64,000 nt of DNA from Butyrivibrio sp. MC2021 (GTDB lineage Bacteria; Bacillota; Clostridia; Lachnospirales; Lachnospiraceae): the NCBI RefSeq assembly GCF_000621605.1, contig NZ_JHXX01000005.1, forward strand, positions 1 to 64,000. Direction: 5' to 3'. The notes below the pieces were generated by a model. The model had not been told where the DNA came from and searched no databases. It worked only from the letters and a program-made list of their open reading frames with translations. Of the stretch, positions 25,093 to 32,912 are shown piece by piece. The position numbers were made by a program, and so were the translations under genes. Each line of letters begins with the position of its first letter. Within the stretch, counting starts at the first letter, position 1.

Positions 25093-26112
25093 ATGTCACG
25101 TTTTAGTATTAAACCATCACTTGTATTACAGAATTGCAATGTTCTTGATAATGTGTCCCAGGCACTTAATAAACATGCAGTTGAGATAGATCAGGTAAAA
25201 TGTGAGCTGGATACCAGTTTGGCAGAACTGGCCCCGGCCCTTGAAACTTTATCATTAAATACAAAAAATGAAGCAACAGCCATCAATGTGCTGTCCGATG
25301 CTCTGAGAAGAATTGTAACTATCTTCACAGATGGAGAGAAGAAGATTAAGGAGTTCTTCGTCAGGAAGGATCCTATCAATATTCCTAAACCCGAGCCTGT
25401 ACCGGATCCAACACCACAGCCTACACCGGATCCTAAGGAGGAAGTAGAGCCTACACCTGCACCCACACCTACACCGGATCCAGCACCTACACCGGATCCA
25501 ACACCTACTCCCGACCCGACACCATCACCGGAGCCTCAGGATGGACCTGCTAACGGCCTCAGCGATGAAGGCTTTGATATTCTGTGCGCATACGAAGTAG
25601 GAAGAGCCGGTGTTTATGATGAAAACGGCAATCTTGTTGGCCTGAAGATAATGGATATCGGCGATGGCAAGTACACCCTTGGCTTCGGAATAACAGTAGA
25701 CAAAAACGACGCTGACGCCATCCAGTGGTACAAGGATAATTACGGAATAGATGTAACTCAGGTTGGTCAGGTAATTGATGCCGATACCAGCTACAAGATC
25801 TATAAGGCAAAAGAGACATACTACAAGGGCGTTGTAGACGGACTCTGCTCCAGAACAGGATTTACACCTACTCAGCAGCAGTATGACGCATTGTATCTTG
25901 CAATCTATAACAGACCTGCCCTTGCCAACGGCGGACATGCTTTAGACAACTTCCTCAGATCCGGCGGCAAAGACCGTGATGGCTTCTATAATGAGCTTAT
26001 CAACGAGTATAAGGGACTTGAGAAGTGGGGTGATTACGGAGATGGCTGGACAAACAGAATCCTTGATGAGTTAGAGCTCTTCTTCGATGGTGATTATGCA
26101 AGAACCCACTGA
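25093..26112 (+). CDS. GH24-type lysozyme with helical N-terminal domain and PT-rich linker
   Basis: 339 residues. Residues 1-95 are a mostly helical domain without a signal peptide ([19 protein letters not shown]... [19 protein letters not shown]). Residues about 97-160 are a Pro/Thr/Asp-rich linker (PTPDPTP repeats). Residues about 165-339 resemble phage-type lysozyme GH24: catalytic Glu in LCAYEVGRAG and the downstream Asp/Thr motif DGKYTLGFGITVD, then TPTQQQYDALYLAIYN. It should cut the glycan strand of peptidoglycan. The N-terminal domain is about 86% identical to that of the next gene and might be an export signal. The start at 25093 follows AAAGGAG. First gene of a three-gene unit. Confidence 0.75.
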   Translation: MSRFSIKPSLVLQNCNVLDNVSQALNKHAVEIDQVKCELDTSLAELAPALETLSLNTKNEATAINVLSDALRRIVTIFTDGEKKIKEFFVRKDPINIPKPEPVPDPTPQPTPDPKEEVEPTPAPTPTPDPAPTPDPTPTPDPTPSPEPQDGPANGLSDEGFDILCAYEVGRAGVYDENGNLVGLKIMDIGDGKYTLGFGITVDKNDADAIQWYKDNYGIDVTQVGQVIDADTSYKIYKAKETYYKGVVDGLCSRTGFTPTQQQYDALYLAIYNRPALANGGHALDNFLRSGGKDRDGFYNELINEYKGLEKWGDYGDGWTNRILDELELFFDGDYARTH

Positions 26113-26151
26113 TAGTTCTTTGAAATAAAATGGTTACAAAAGGAGATTTAA

Positions 26152-27096
26152 ATGTCACGTTTTAGTATTAAACCAACAGTTGTATTACAGAATTGCAATG
26201 TTTTGGACAGTGTTTCCCAGGCACTTAACAAACATGCAGTTGAGATAGATCAGGTAAAATGCGAGCTGGACAGCAGTTTGGCAGAACTGGCCCCGGCCCT
26301 TGAGACCTTATCGGTTAACACTCAGAAGGAAGCAAGTGCCATCAATGTTCTGTCTGATGCACTGAGAAGAATCGTTACTATCTTCACAGAAGGAGAGAAT
26401 AAGGTTAAGGAGTTCTTTGTTAAGAAGGATCCTATGAATACTCCTGCACCACAGCCCACACCGGAGCCTACACCGGAACCTACTCCTGAGCCCACACCGG
26501 AGCCTACTCCCGAGCCTAAGCCGGAACCTACTCCGGAACCTACACCGGAGCCTACACCACAGCCCACACCGGAGCCTACTCCTGAGCCCACACCGGAACC
26601 TACTCCTGAGCCCACACCGGAGCCCACACCCGAGCCCACACCGGAACCGAATCCGGATAACGGCGACAGAGCACTTTCACCTGAACAGAGACAGGCTCTT
26701 GTTGATAAGGGTATCTACTATACTCAGGAAGGAAATGGCGAGTATATTTACGGAGCTGACGGCGGAGATGCTGACGGCGACGGAATAATTGATTTCGACT
26801 GCTCAGGATTTGTTCGCACTCTTTACAGAGAGCAGGGAATCAACTTCGACTACCGCAGAGCAACAGATCTGTACTACAAGGATTCACACATCCAGCACCT
26901 TAGCAGCGAGAGCGAGCTTCAGCCCGGAGACCTTATCTTCATGGATAACGGCAGTGGAATCCACCATGTTGTTGTTTATGCAGGTAACGGAATGGTTGTT
27001 GAGGCTGCAAGCACAAAGAGCCAGATGAAGTACAGACCTCTTCATCCCACATGGGACAAAGAGACATTGCGTTTTGCAAAGGTAGTAAATAACTAA
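26152..27096 (+). CDS. NlpC/P60 peptidase with the same N-terminal domain and EPTP linker
   Basis: 314 residues. Residues 1-95 nearly repeat the N-terminal domain of the preceding lysozyme. A long (PEPT)n linker spans about residues 98-175. The NlpC/P60 domain has its catalytic Cys in [13 protein letters not shown], then LQPGDLIFM, and the catalytic His in [12 protein letters not shown]. It likely cuts peptide stems of peptidoglycan, complementing the GH24 enzyme. A DxDxDG calcium-type loop ([13 protein letters not shown]) sits directly before the catalytic Cys. No signal peptide. AAAAGGAG precedes the ATG, 39 bp after the lysozyme stop. Confidence 0.78.
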   Translation: MSRFSIKPTVVLQNCNVLDSVSQALNKHAVEIDQVKCELDSSLAELAPALETLSVNTQKEASAINVLSDALRRIVTIFTEGENKVKEFFVKKDPMNTPAPQPTPEPTPEPTPEPTPEPTPEPKPEPTPEPTPEPTPQPTPEPTPEPTPEPTPEPTPEPTPEPTPEPNPDNGDRALSPEQRQALVDKGIYYTQEGNGEYIYGADGGDADGDGIIDFDCSGFVRTLYREQGINFDYRRATDLYYKDSHIQHLSSESELQPGDLIFMDNGSGIHHVVVYAGNGMVVEAASTKSQMKYRPLHPTWDKETLRFAKVVNN

Positions 27097-27114
27097 ATAA
27101 TTCGAGGAGTCATT

Positions 27115-27840
27115 ATGAAAAGAGTTTTATCAGCGTTTTTAACCGGAGCTTTGATCTTATCCATGACAGCCTGCGGCAAGGATGCTACAGAAACACAGGT
27201 TGTATCAAAGGATGAGGTGGTTTCCGATATTTCCCTGGAAGATATTGCAGTGCAGTCTGAAAGCCTTGAGGCAGAGCCTGAAGAGGGACAGGTCAATCAG
27301 ATTGAGCAGGTTGGCTCTGGGGAATCTGAGGTAGCACTTACACAGGAAGAACTTAGTGAGATAGAGCAGATCATCGGAACAAGCGAGTACGGCAGCTTTT
27401 TGATGTCAGAATATGAGACAGCCCAGGATATCGACTGGAATGATGTTTTCTACAGCGGCGCCGGCATCGCAGTAGTTGGGGATATTTCCGATGAGGAGTA
27501 TGCTGCATTTGAGCAGGAGCTTGGTTATGAGCCGACAGGAGATGTGCTTGCGATAAAGAGGGGAGATCTGGAGGCTTTTGTAAAGAAGAACACAGGTCTT
27601 GATTATTCAGAGGCCAGAAAGCCTTACAAGGCTACTTACATTGAAAAGTACGATAGCTACTATGTAGAGCGCTCAGACGGATGCTTCCCCAGGTTCAAAT
27701 GTGTATCCGGAACCAAAAAGGGTGATGTTTACACCGTTTACACAGAGGATGAGGAGGGCTACAGAGGCAGAAATGCTTCCTATTTCACCTTCAAAAAGGA
27801 TGGAAAGAATCTGGTTGTGATATCTCACAGATTTGCATGA
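27115..27840 (+). CDS. Small lipoprotein of unknown function, third gene of hydrolase unit
   Basis: 241 residues. A lipoprotein signal ends in a cysteine (SAFLTGALILSMTACGKD). Residues 25-80 are acidic and probably disordered. The folded part (85-241) has EQIIGTSEYGSFLMSEYETA, DIDWNDVFYSGAGIA and a basic, aromatic C-terminus. No family recognised. GAGGAG lies upstream, 18 bp after the NlpC/P60 gene, so the three genes are probably one transcript. It might bind or restrain the hydrolases outside the cell; this rests only on gene order. Confidence 0.65.
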   Translation: MKRVLSAFLTGALILSMTACGKDATETQVVSKDEVVSDISLEDIAVQSESLEAEPEEGQVNQIEQVGSGESEVALTQEELSEIEQIIGTSEYGSFLMSEYETAQDIDWNDVFYSGAGIAVVGDISDEEYAAFEQELGYEPTGDVLAIKRGDLEAFVKKNTGLDYSEARKPYKATYIEKYDSYYVERSDGCFPRFKCVSGTKKGDVYTVYTEDEEGYRGRNASYFTFKKDGKNLVVISHRFA

Positions 27841-27865
27841 CCATTAATGTTTACTGTTATTTAAT

Positions 27866-27889
27866 AAAATAGTAACCGCTTTTGCGGTA
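27866..27889 (+). terminator. Short hairpin downstream of hydrolase unit
   Basis: ACCGC/GCGGT around TTTT within an A/T-rich stretch (27873-27886). It lacks a U-run, so it is a weak terminator candidate. Confidence 0.35.
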
Positions 27890-28011
27890 AAATAAATACG
27901 TACATGTTTGCCCTGTTCAAGGAAAGCTTGATTTTTTGGCAAAATGTGCGTATTTTTTATTGTGATAGGAAATGAGGAAAAATCTATTACACGCAATAAC
28001 GAGGAGGCTTT

Positions 28012-30492
28012 ATGAAGAAAAAACAACTATCTTTTGACAAAGACCTATTCAAACGAAGCGTGCAGTACAACGTTAAGACACTGTACAGGAAGACTATGGA
28101 GGAGGCTACGCCCCAACAGCTCTACCAGGCATCAGCCTACGCCATCAAGGATGCCATAGTTGACCACTGGATGACCACCCAGAAAGCTGCGGATGAGCAG
28201 GATCCCAAGATCGTCTACTACATGTCCATGGAATTCCTTATGGGAAGAGCCTTTGGCAACAACCTTATCAACTTACAGGCTTACAAGCCGGTAAAAGAGG
28301 CTTTGGACGAGCTGGGAATTGATGTAAACCTTGTTGAGGATCAGGAGCCGGATCCGGCCCTTGGAAACGGTGGTCTCGGAAGACTTGCCGCATGTTTCCT
28401 GGATTCCCTTGCAACACTTGGATATCTGGCTTACGGCTGCGGTATCCGCTACAAATACGGAATGTTCCGTCAGGTCATTCAGGATGGCTACCAGGTTGAG
28501 GCCCCGGATACATGGCTTGAGAACGGCAATCCCTTTGAGCTTAGAAGAAACGAGTACGCCAAGGAAGTAAAGTTTGGCGGCTACGTAAATGTATATACAG
28601 ATGACTATGGCAGAACCTGCTTCAGGCAGGAGGGCTACCAGGTAGTAAGGGCGGTTCCTTACGATCTGCCGGTTCTTGGCTATGGCAACGGCGTTGTAAA
28701 TACCCTCAGAATCTGGGATGCGGAGCCTATTCAGTGCTTCCAGCTGGATTCCTTCGACAAGGGCGACTATCAGAAGGCTGTAGAGCAGGAGAACCTTGCC
28801 AGCCAGCTCTGTGAGGTGCTTTATCCCAATGATAACCACATCGCAGGTAAGGAGCTGAGACTTAAACAGCAGTATTTCTTTATCTCTGCTTCTGTTCAGA
28901 CAGCCCTTAAGAGATATCTTAAGCACCACGACGATATCAGATATTTTTACGAAAAAGCTGTATTCCAGCTTAACGATACACATCCTACCGTTGCGGTGGC
29001 AGAGCTTATGAGGCTTCTCATGGATGAGTATTATCTCTCCTGGGATGATGCATGGAATGTGACCATGAACACCTGCTGCTACACCAACCACACCATCATG
29101 TCTGAGGCTCTTGAGAAATGGCCTATGGATCTGTTCCAGAGACTGCTTCCCAGAATCTTCCAGATCGTTGATGAGATCAACAGAAGATTCGTTGACCAGA
29201 TCATGCGTCAGTACTCAAACAGCGCAGGAATCGATGTTCAGGCCAAGATCCGCAGCATGGCTATTCTTTATGACAATCAGGTCAAGATGGCTCACCTGGC
29301 TATCGTCGGCGGTCATTCCGTTAACGGCGTTGCCAAGCTCCACACAGAGATCCTGAAAAAGAGAGAGCTTAAGGATTTCTACGAGATGATGCCCGAGAAG
29401 TTCAACAACAAGACCAACGGTATCACCCAGAGAAGATTCCTTTTACATGCAAATCCGCTTCTGGCTGACTGGGTAACAGAGAAGATCGGCGACGACTGGA
29501 TCACAGACCTGTCCCAGATGGAAAAGCTGAAAGAATTTGCCAACGACAAGAAGGCTCTGGCTCAGTTCATGGATATCAAGCTCAAGAACAAGGAGCGCCT
29601 TGCCGCTTATATCTTAGAGCACAACGGAGTTAAGGTTGATCCCAAGTCAATCTTCGACGTACAGGTTAAGAGACTTCACGAGTACAAGCGTCAGCTGCTC
29701 AACATCCTGACAGTTATGTACAAGTACCACGATATCAAGACTCATCCGGGAAAAGATTTTTATCCCAAGACTTATATCTTCGGCGCCAAGGCTGCTGCGG
29801 GATACCTCACAGCCAAGCTTACCATCAAGCTTATCAACTCAGTTGCTGATGTTATCAACAACGACAAGGATATCAAGGGTAAGCTCAAGGTAGTATTTAT
29901 CGAGGATTACAGAGTATCCAATGCGGAGCTTATCTTCGCTGCGGCTGATGTTTCAGAGCAGATCTCCACAGCTTCCAAGGAGGCTTCCGGAACAGGTAAC
30001 ATGAAGATGATGCTTAACGGCGCGGTTACCCTGGGAACTCTTGACGGTGCTAACGTTGAGATCGTCAATGAAGTGGGTGAAGAGAACGCCTTTATCTTCG
30101 GTCTTACTTCTCAGGAGGTTATGGACTATGAGAGAAACGGCAACTACAATCCTCAGGATATCTACAACAGCGATCCTAACGTAAAGGTGGCGCTGGATAT
30201 GCTGGTGGACGGCACCTTCTCCAAGGACAGAGAGCTCTTCAGACCGCTTTATAACTGCCTCCTTAATTCGGTAGGCGGCAACAGGGCTGACCAGTACTTT
30301 ATCCTCAAGGACTTCGAGGCATATCTCGAGGCCCAGAACCGTATCTCCGATGCCTACGCTGACAAGAAGCGCTGGGCTAAGATGGCTCTTCTTAACACCG
30401 CAAGCTGCGGCAAGTTCTCATCAGACAGAACAATCCAGGAATATGTTGATGAAGTATGGCATCTTAATAAGCTCAATATAGAAATTAAGTAA
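28012..30492 (+). CDS. glgP: Glycogen/maltodextrin phosphorylase
   Basis: 826 residues, standard for the family. Features are LGNGGLGRLAACFLDS, the Lys-PLP site in SGTGNMKMMLNGAVTLGTLDG, FQLNDTHPTVAVAELMR, and VQVKRLHEYKRQLLN. It releases glucose-1-phosphate from alpha-1,4-glucans in the cytoplasm using PLP. CGAGGAGG lies upstream of the start. It stands alone with its own terminator. Preference for glycogen or maltodextrin cannot be read from the sequence. Confidence 0.95.
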   Translation: MKKKQLSFDKDLFKRSVQYNVKTLYRKTMEEATPQQLYQASAYAIKDAIVDHWMTTQKAADEQDPKIVYYMSMEFLMGRAFGNNLINLQAYKPVKEALDELGIDVNLVEDQEPDPALGNGGLGRLAACFLDSLATLGYLAYGCGIRYKYGMFRQVIQDGYQVEAPDTWLENGNPFELRRNEYAKEVKFGGYVNVYTDDYGRTCFRQEGYQVVRAVPYDLPVLGYGNGVVNTLRIWDAEPIQCFQLDSFDKGDYQKAVEQENLASQLCEVLYPNDNHIAGKELRLKQQYFFISASVQTALKRYLKHHDDIRYFYEKAVFQLNDTHPTVAVAELMRLLMDEYYLSWDDAWNVTMNTCCYTNHTIMSEALEKWPMDLFQRLLPRIFQIVDEINRRFVDQIMRQYSNSAGIDVQAKIRSMAILYDNQVKMAHLAIVGGHSVNGVAKLHTEILKKRELKDFYEMMPEKFNNKTNGITQRRFLLHANPLLADWVTEKIGDDWITDLSQMEKLKEFANDKKALAQFMDIKLKNKERLAAYILEHNGVKVDPKSIFDVQVKRLHEYKRQLLNILTVMYKYHDIKTHPGKDFYPKTYIFGAKAAAGYLTAKLTIKLINSVADVINNDKDIKGKLKVVFIEDYRVSNAELIFAAADVSEQISTASKEASGTGNMKMMLNGAVTLGTLDGANVEIVNEVGEENAFIFGLTSQEVMDYERNGNYNPQDIYNSDPNVKVALDMLVDGTFSKDRELFRPLYNCLLNSVGGNRADQYFILKDFEAYLEAQNRISDAYADKKRWAKMALLNTASCGKFSSDRTIQEYVDEVWHLNKLNIEIK

Positions 30493-30505
30493 TGATCATA
30501 AAAAT

Positions 30506-30548
30506 ACGCCTTGGCGGCCTAAAAAAGTCGCTAAGGCGTTATTTTTTG
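30506..30548 (+). terminator. Terminator of glgP
   Basis: Stem ACGCCTTGGCG/CGCTAAGGCGT (one mismatch) with a loop of about 12 nt, followed by TATTTTTT. Confidence 0.85.
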
Positions 30549-30588
30549 GAGAAAGTCTGCTACAATAGAAGTGATGGGAGGGACGGCT

Positions 30589-30936
30589 ATGGAAAGTGCT
30601 TATCTTACAGCGGAAAGTATTTTGAGGTACGTGGTTGAGTTTTCCACGCTTCTTTTGGAATTTTTCGGAATCTGTATCCTTGTGTTCACCGGCGTCAAGA
30701 GCTTTATTCTGTGGATAAAAAAGAGCGACTTCATCAGACTGGAACTGGCTCAGGGCATTGCTTTGGCATTGGAATTCAAGCTGGGAGGCGAGGTCCTTAG
30801 AACCGTTGTGGTCCGGGACTGGGCTGAGCTTGGTATCCTTGGAGCCATCATAACCCTCAGAGCTGTGCTGACCTTCCTTATCCACTGGGAGATCAAGAAC
30901 GAGAAAAAGGCTCTGGAGCCCGGCAAAGAAGTATAA
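30589..30936 (+). CDS. DUF1622 family small membrane protein
   Basis: 115 residues with three probable membrane segments (LLLEFFGICILVFTGVKSFILWI; a middle amphipathic stretch LELAQGIALALEFKLGGEVL; ELGILGAIITLRAVLTFLI). This matches DUF1622 in length and in the pattern LRTVVVRDWAELGILGAI..LR. Function is unknown. The start at 30589 is chosen because GGGAGGG lies upstream of it. It is convergent with pyrG and shares its terminator. Confidence 0.8.
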   Translation: MESAYLTAESILRYVVEFSTLLLEFFGICILVFTGVKSFILWIKKSDFIRLELAQGIALALEFKLGGEVLRTVVVRDWAELGILGAIITLRAVLTFLIHWEIKNEKKALEPGKEV

Positions 30937-30948
30937 TTTGAGAAAATT

Positions 30949-30983
30949 AAAGGCCTCAACCACTTGCGTGGACGAGGCCTTTT
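30949..30983. terminator. Bidirectional terminator between DUF1622 gene and pyrG
   Basis: AAAGGCCTC/GAGGCCTTT outer and CCAC/GTGG inner stems, with A and T runs on either side. Confidence 0.88.
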
Positions 30984-30996
30984 GCTATGTCTGAAT

Positions 30997-32604
30997 TTAT
31001 TTGTTCTCGTGCTCCAGTGAAGCCTTGATGAATCCTGAGAAAAGAGGATGTGGTCTGTTAGGTCTTGACTTAAGCTCGGGATGAGCCTGTGTAGCCATGT
31101 GGAATGAATTGGAAGGAAGCTCGATCATCTCAACGATTCTTCCGTCAGGAGATAATCCGCAGAGCTTCAGGCCGTTCTGTACAAGAACTGCTCTGTAGTC
31201 GTTGTTAACCTCGTATCTGTGACGATGACGCTCTGTGATGTTCTCTGAACCAAAGAGCTGGAAGGCCTTGGACTCTTTATCAAGAACACAGGGATATGAG
31301 CCAAGTCTTAAGGTTCCGCCGATATCCTCAACTCCGTTCTGGTCAGGTAAAAGAGCGATCATAGGATGCTGTGTGTTAGGATCAAACTCGATGGAGTGAG
31401 CATCTGTGAAGCCTACTACATTTCTTGCAAACTCTACGATGGCAAGCTGCATTCCAAGGCAAAGACCAAGGAATGGAAGGTTGTTCTCACGGGCATATTT
31501 GATTGAGGTGATCATACCCTCGATACCACGGTCGCCGAAGCCCCCGGGAACAATAAGTCCGTCTACATCTGAAAGAATCTCTGCTACATTATCGGGAGTA
31601 ACAGTTTCTGAATCTACCCACTTGATATCTACTGCGGTCTGATTGGAGATACCGCCGTGTTTAAGAGCCTCAACAACTGAAATGTATGCGTCGTGAAGCT
31701 GTGTATATTTTCCTACAAGAGCAACTCTTACTTCGTGTTTTAATGAATAGAGAGTGTCAACCATTGCCTTCCAGTCTGTAAGGTCGGGCTCGGGACAATC
31801 AAGCTTGAGGCACTCGCAGGCAACCTGAGCCAGGTGCTCTTTTTCCATGGCAAGAGGAGCTTCATATAAATACTCAAGGTCAAGGTTGTTAAGAACGTGG
31901 CTGCTGGGAACGTTACAGAAAAGAGCGATCTTGTCCTTGGTCTCCTGGTCAAGCTCCATCTCACTGCGGCATACGATAACGTCGGGCTGAAGTCCCATTC
32001 CCTGCATGGTCTTAACTGCTGACTGTGTGGGCTTGGTCTTGATCTCCTGGGAGCAGCGAAGGTAAGGAATAAGAGAAACAAGGATAAGCATTGCGTTCTC
32101 ATGTCCAACCTCGTGCTGGAACTGTCTGATGGCCTCAAGGAAAGGCTGTGACTCGATATCTCCCACGGTTCCGCCTACCTCGATGATGGCGATGCGGGTC
32201 TCGTCGTCTGTAAAGTTGCGATAGAACTTGCCTTTTATCTCGTTGGTAATGTGAGGGATAACCTGTACGGTGCGTCCGCCGTAATCGCCGCGACGCTCCT
32301 TCTGAAGAACGGACCAGTAAATCTTACCGGTTGTAACGTTTGAATTTTTATCAAGATTCTCGTCAATAAATCTTTCGTAATGTCCAAGGTCGAGGTCAGT
32401 TTCTGTACCATCTTCGGTCACGAATACTTCTCCGTGCTGAACAGGGTTCATGGTTCCGGGGTCGATGTTGATATAGGGGTCAAACTTCTGCATCGTCACC
32501 TTGTAGCCTCTTGCCTTGAGAAGCCTTCCCAGTGATGCGGCAGTGATCCCTTTTCCAAGTCCGGACACAACTCCACCTGTAACAAAGATATACTTGACAG
32601 CCAT
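30997..32604 (-). CDS. pyrG: CTP synthase
   Basis: 535 residues. The amidoligase domain begins [24 protein letters not shown], with [13 protein letters not shown]; the C-terminal class I glutaminase domain has the nucleophile in [10 protein letters not shown] and the later His/Glu pair (AHPELKSRP). It converts UTP to CTP with Gln and ATP. AGGAGG lies upstream. The leader has no evident run of G at the start site, so the reiterative-transcription control known in Bacillus pyrG is not obvious here. Confidence 0.96.
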   Translation of the reverse strand: MAVKYIFVTGGVVSGLGKGITAASLGRLLKARGYKVTMQKFDPYINIDPGTMNPVQHGEVFVTEDGTETDLDLGHYERFIDENLDKNSNVTTGKIYWSVLQKERRGDYGGRTVQVIPHITNEIKGKFYRNFTDDETRIAIIEVGGTVGDIESQPFLEAIRQFQHEVGHENAMLILVSLIPYLRCSQEIKTKPTQSAVKTMQGMGLQPDVIVCRSEMELDQETKDKIALFCNVPSSHVLNNLDLEYLYEAPLAMEKEHLAQVACECLKLDCPEPDLTDWKAMVDTLYSLKHEVRVALVGKYTQLHDAYISVVEALKHGGISNQTAVDIKWVDSETVTPDNVAEILSDVDGLIVPGGFGDRGIEGMITSIKYARENNLPFLGLCLGMQLAIVEFARNVVGFTDAHSIEFDPNTQHPMIALLPDQNGVEDIGGTLRLGSYPCVLDKESKAFQLFGSENITERHRHRYEVNNDYRAVLVQNGLKLCGLSPDGRIVEMIELPSNSFHMATQAHPELKSRPNRPHPLFSGFIKASLEHENK

Positions 32605-32649
32605 TTTCTTTTTTCCTCCTGATTTAAGACGAGATATTAGTTAATGATA

Positions 32650-32678
32650 ATTTAATAGAAATAGATATTACGAATCAA
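32650..32678 (-). promoter_or_regulatory. Probable pyrG promoter
   Basis: TTGATT (32678-32673), a 17-bp spacer, and TTAAAT (32655-32650) on the minus strand. Confidence 0.45.
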
Positions 32679-32771
32679 AACAAAGTCATATTATATAATT
32701 TTAGCAGGGGAAAATCTACTGCTAAACTACAATTTTATTAATAAATCTTATATAATTAATGAGTATTGATG

Positions 32772-32800
32772 TTGAAATATTAAATTGTGTGCGATATAAT
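32772..32800 (+). promoter_or_regulatory. ftsH promoter
   Basis: TTGAAA (32772-32777), a 17-bp spacer and TATAAT (32795-32800). The leader to the start codon would be about 105 nt and contains a loose TACGTA/TACGTA pairing. Confidence 0.7.
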
Positions 32801-32912
32801 ATCGCAAAATAAGAAATATAAAAGTACGTAAGTTGCAGAAACCTACGTAGACATCATAACACATTACGTATTATATTAAACAGTAGTATTTAACAAGGAA
32901 TGGAAAGAAAAT

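Larger units (their letters stand above)
32605..32912. other. AT-rich divergent intergenic region, pyrG/ftsH
   Basis: A 308-bp, very AT-rich gap with the two divergent promoters listed separately. Between them lies an 8-bp perfect inverted repeat TTTAGCAG/CTGCTAAA (32700-32707 and 32719-32726), possibly an operator or a weak hairpin. No small gene is evident. Confidence 0.6.

Noticed and set aside
26450..26660. Dense short tandem repeat in DNA that could suggest a CRISPR-like array
   Set aside because: It is an in-frame PEPT linker with degenerate codons inside the NlpC/P60 gene; there are no spacers.
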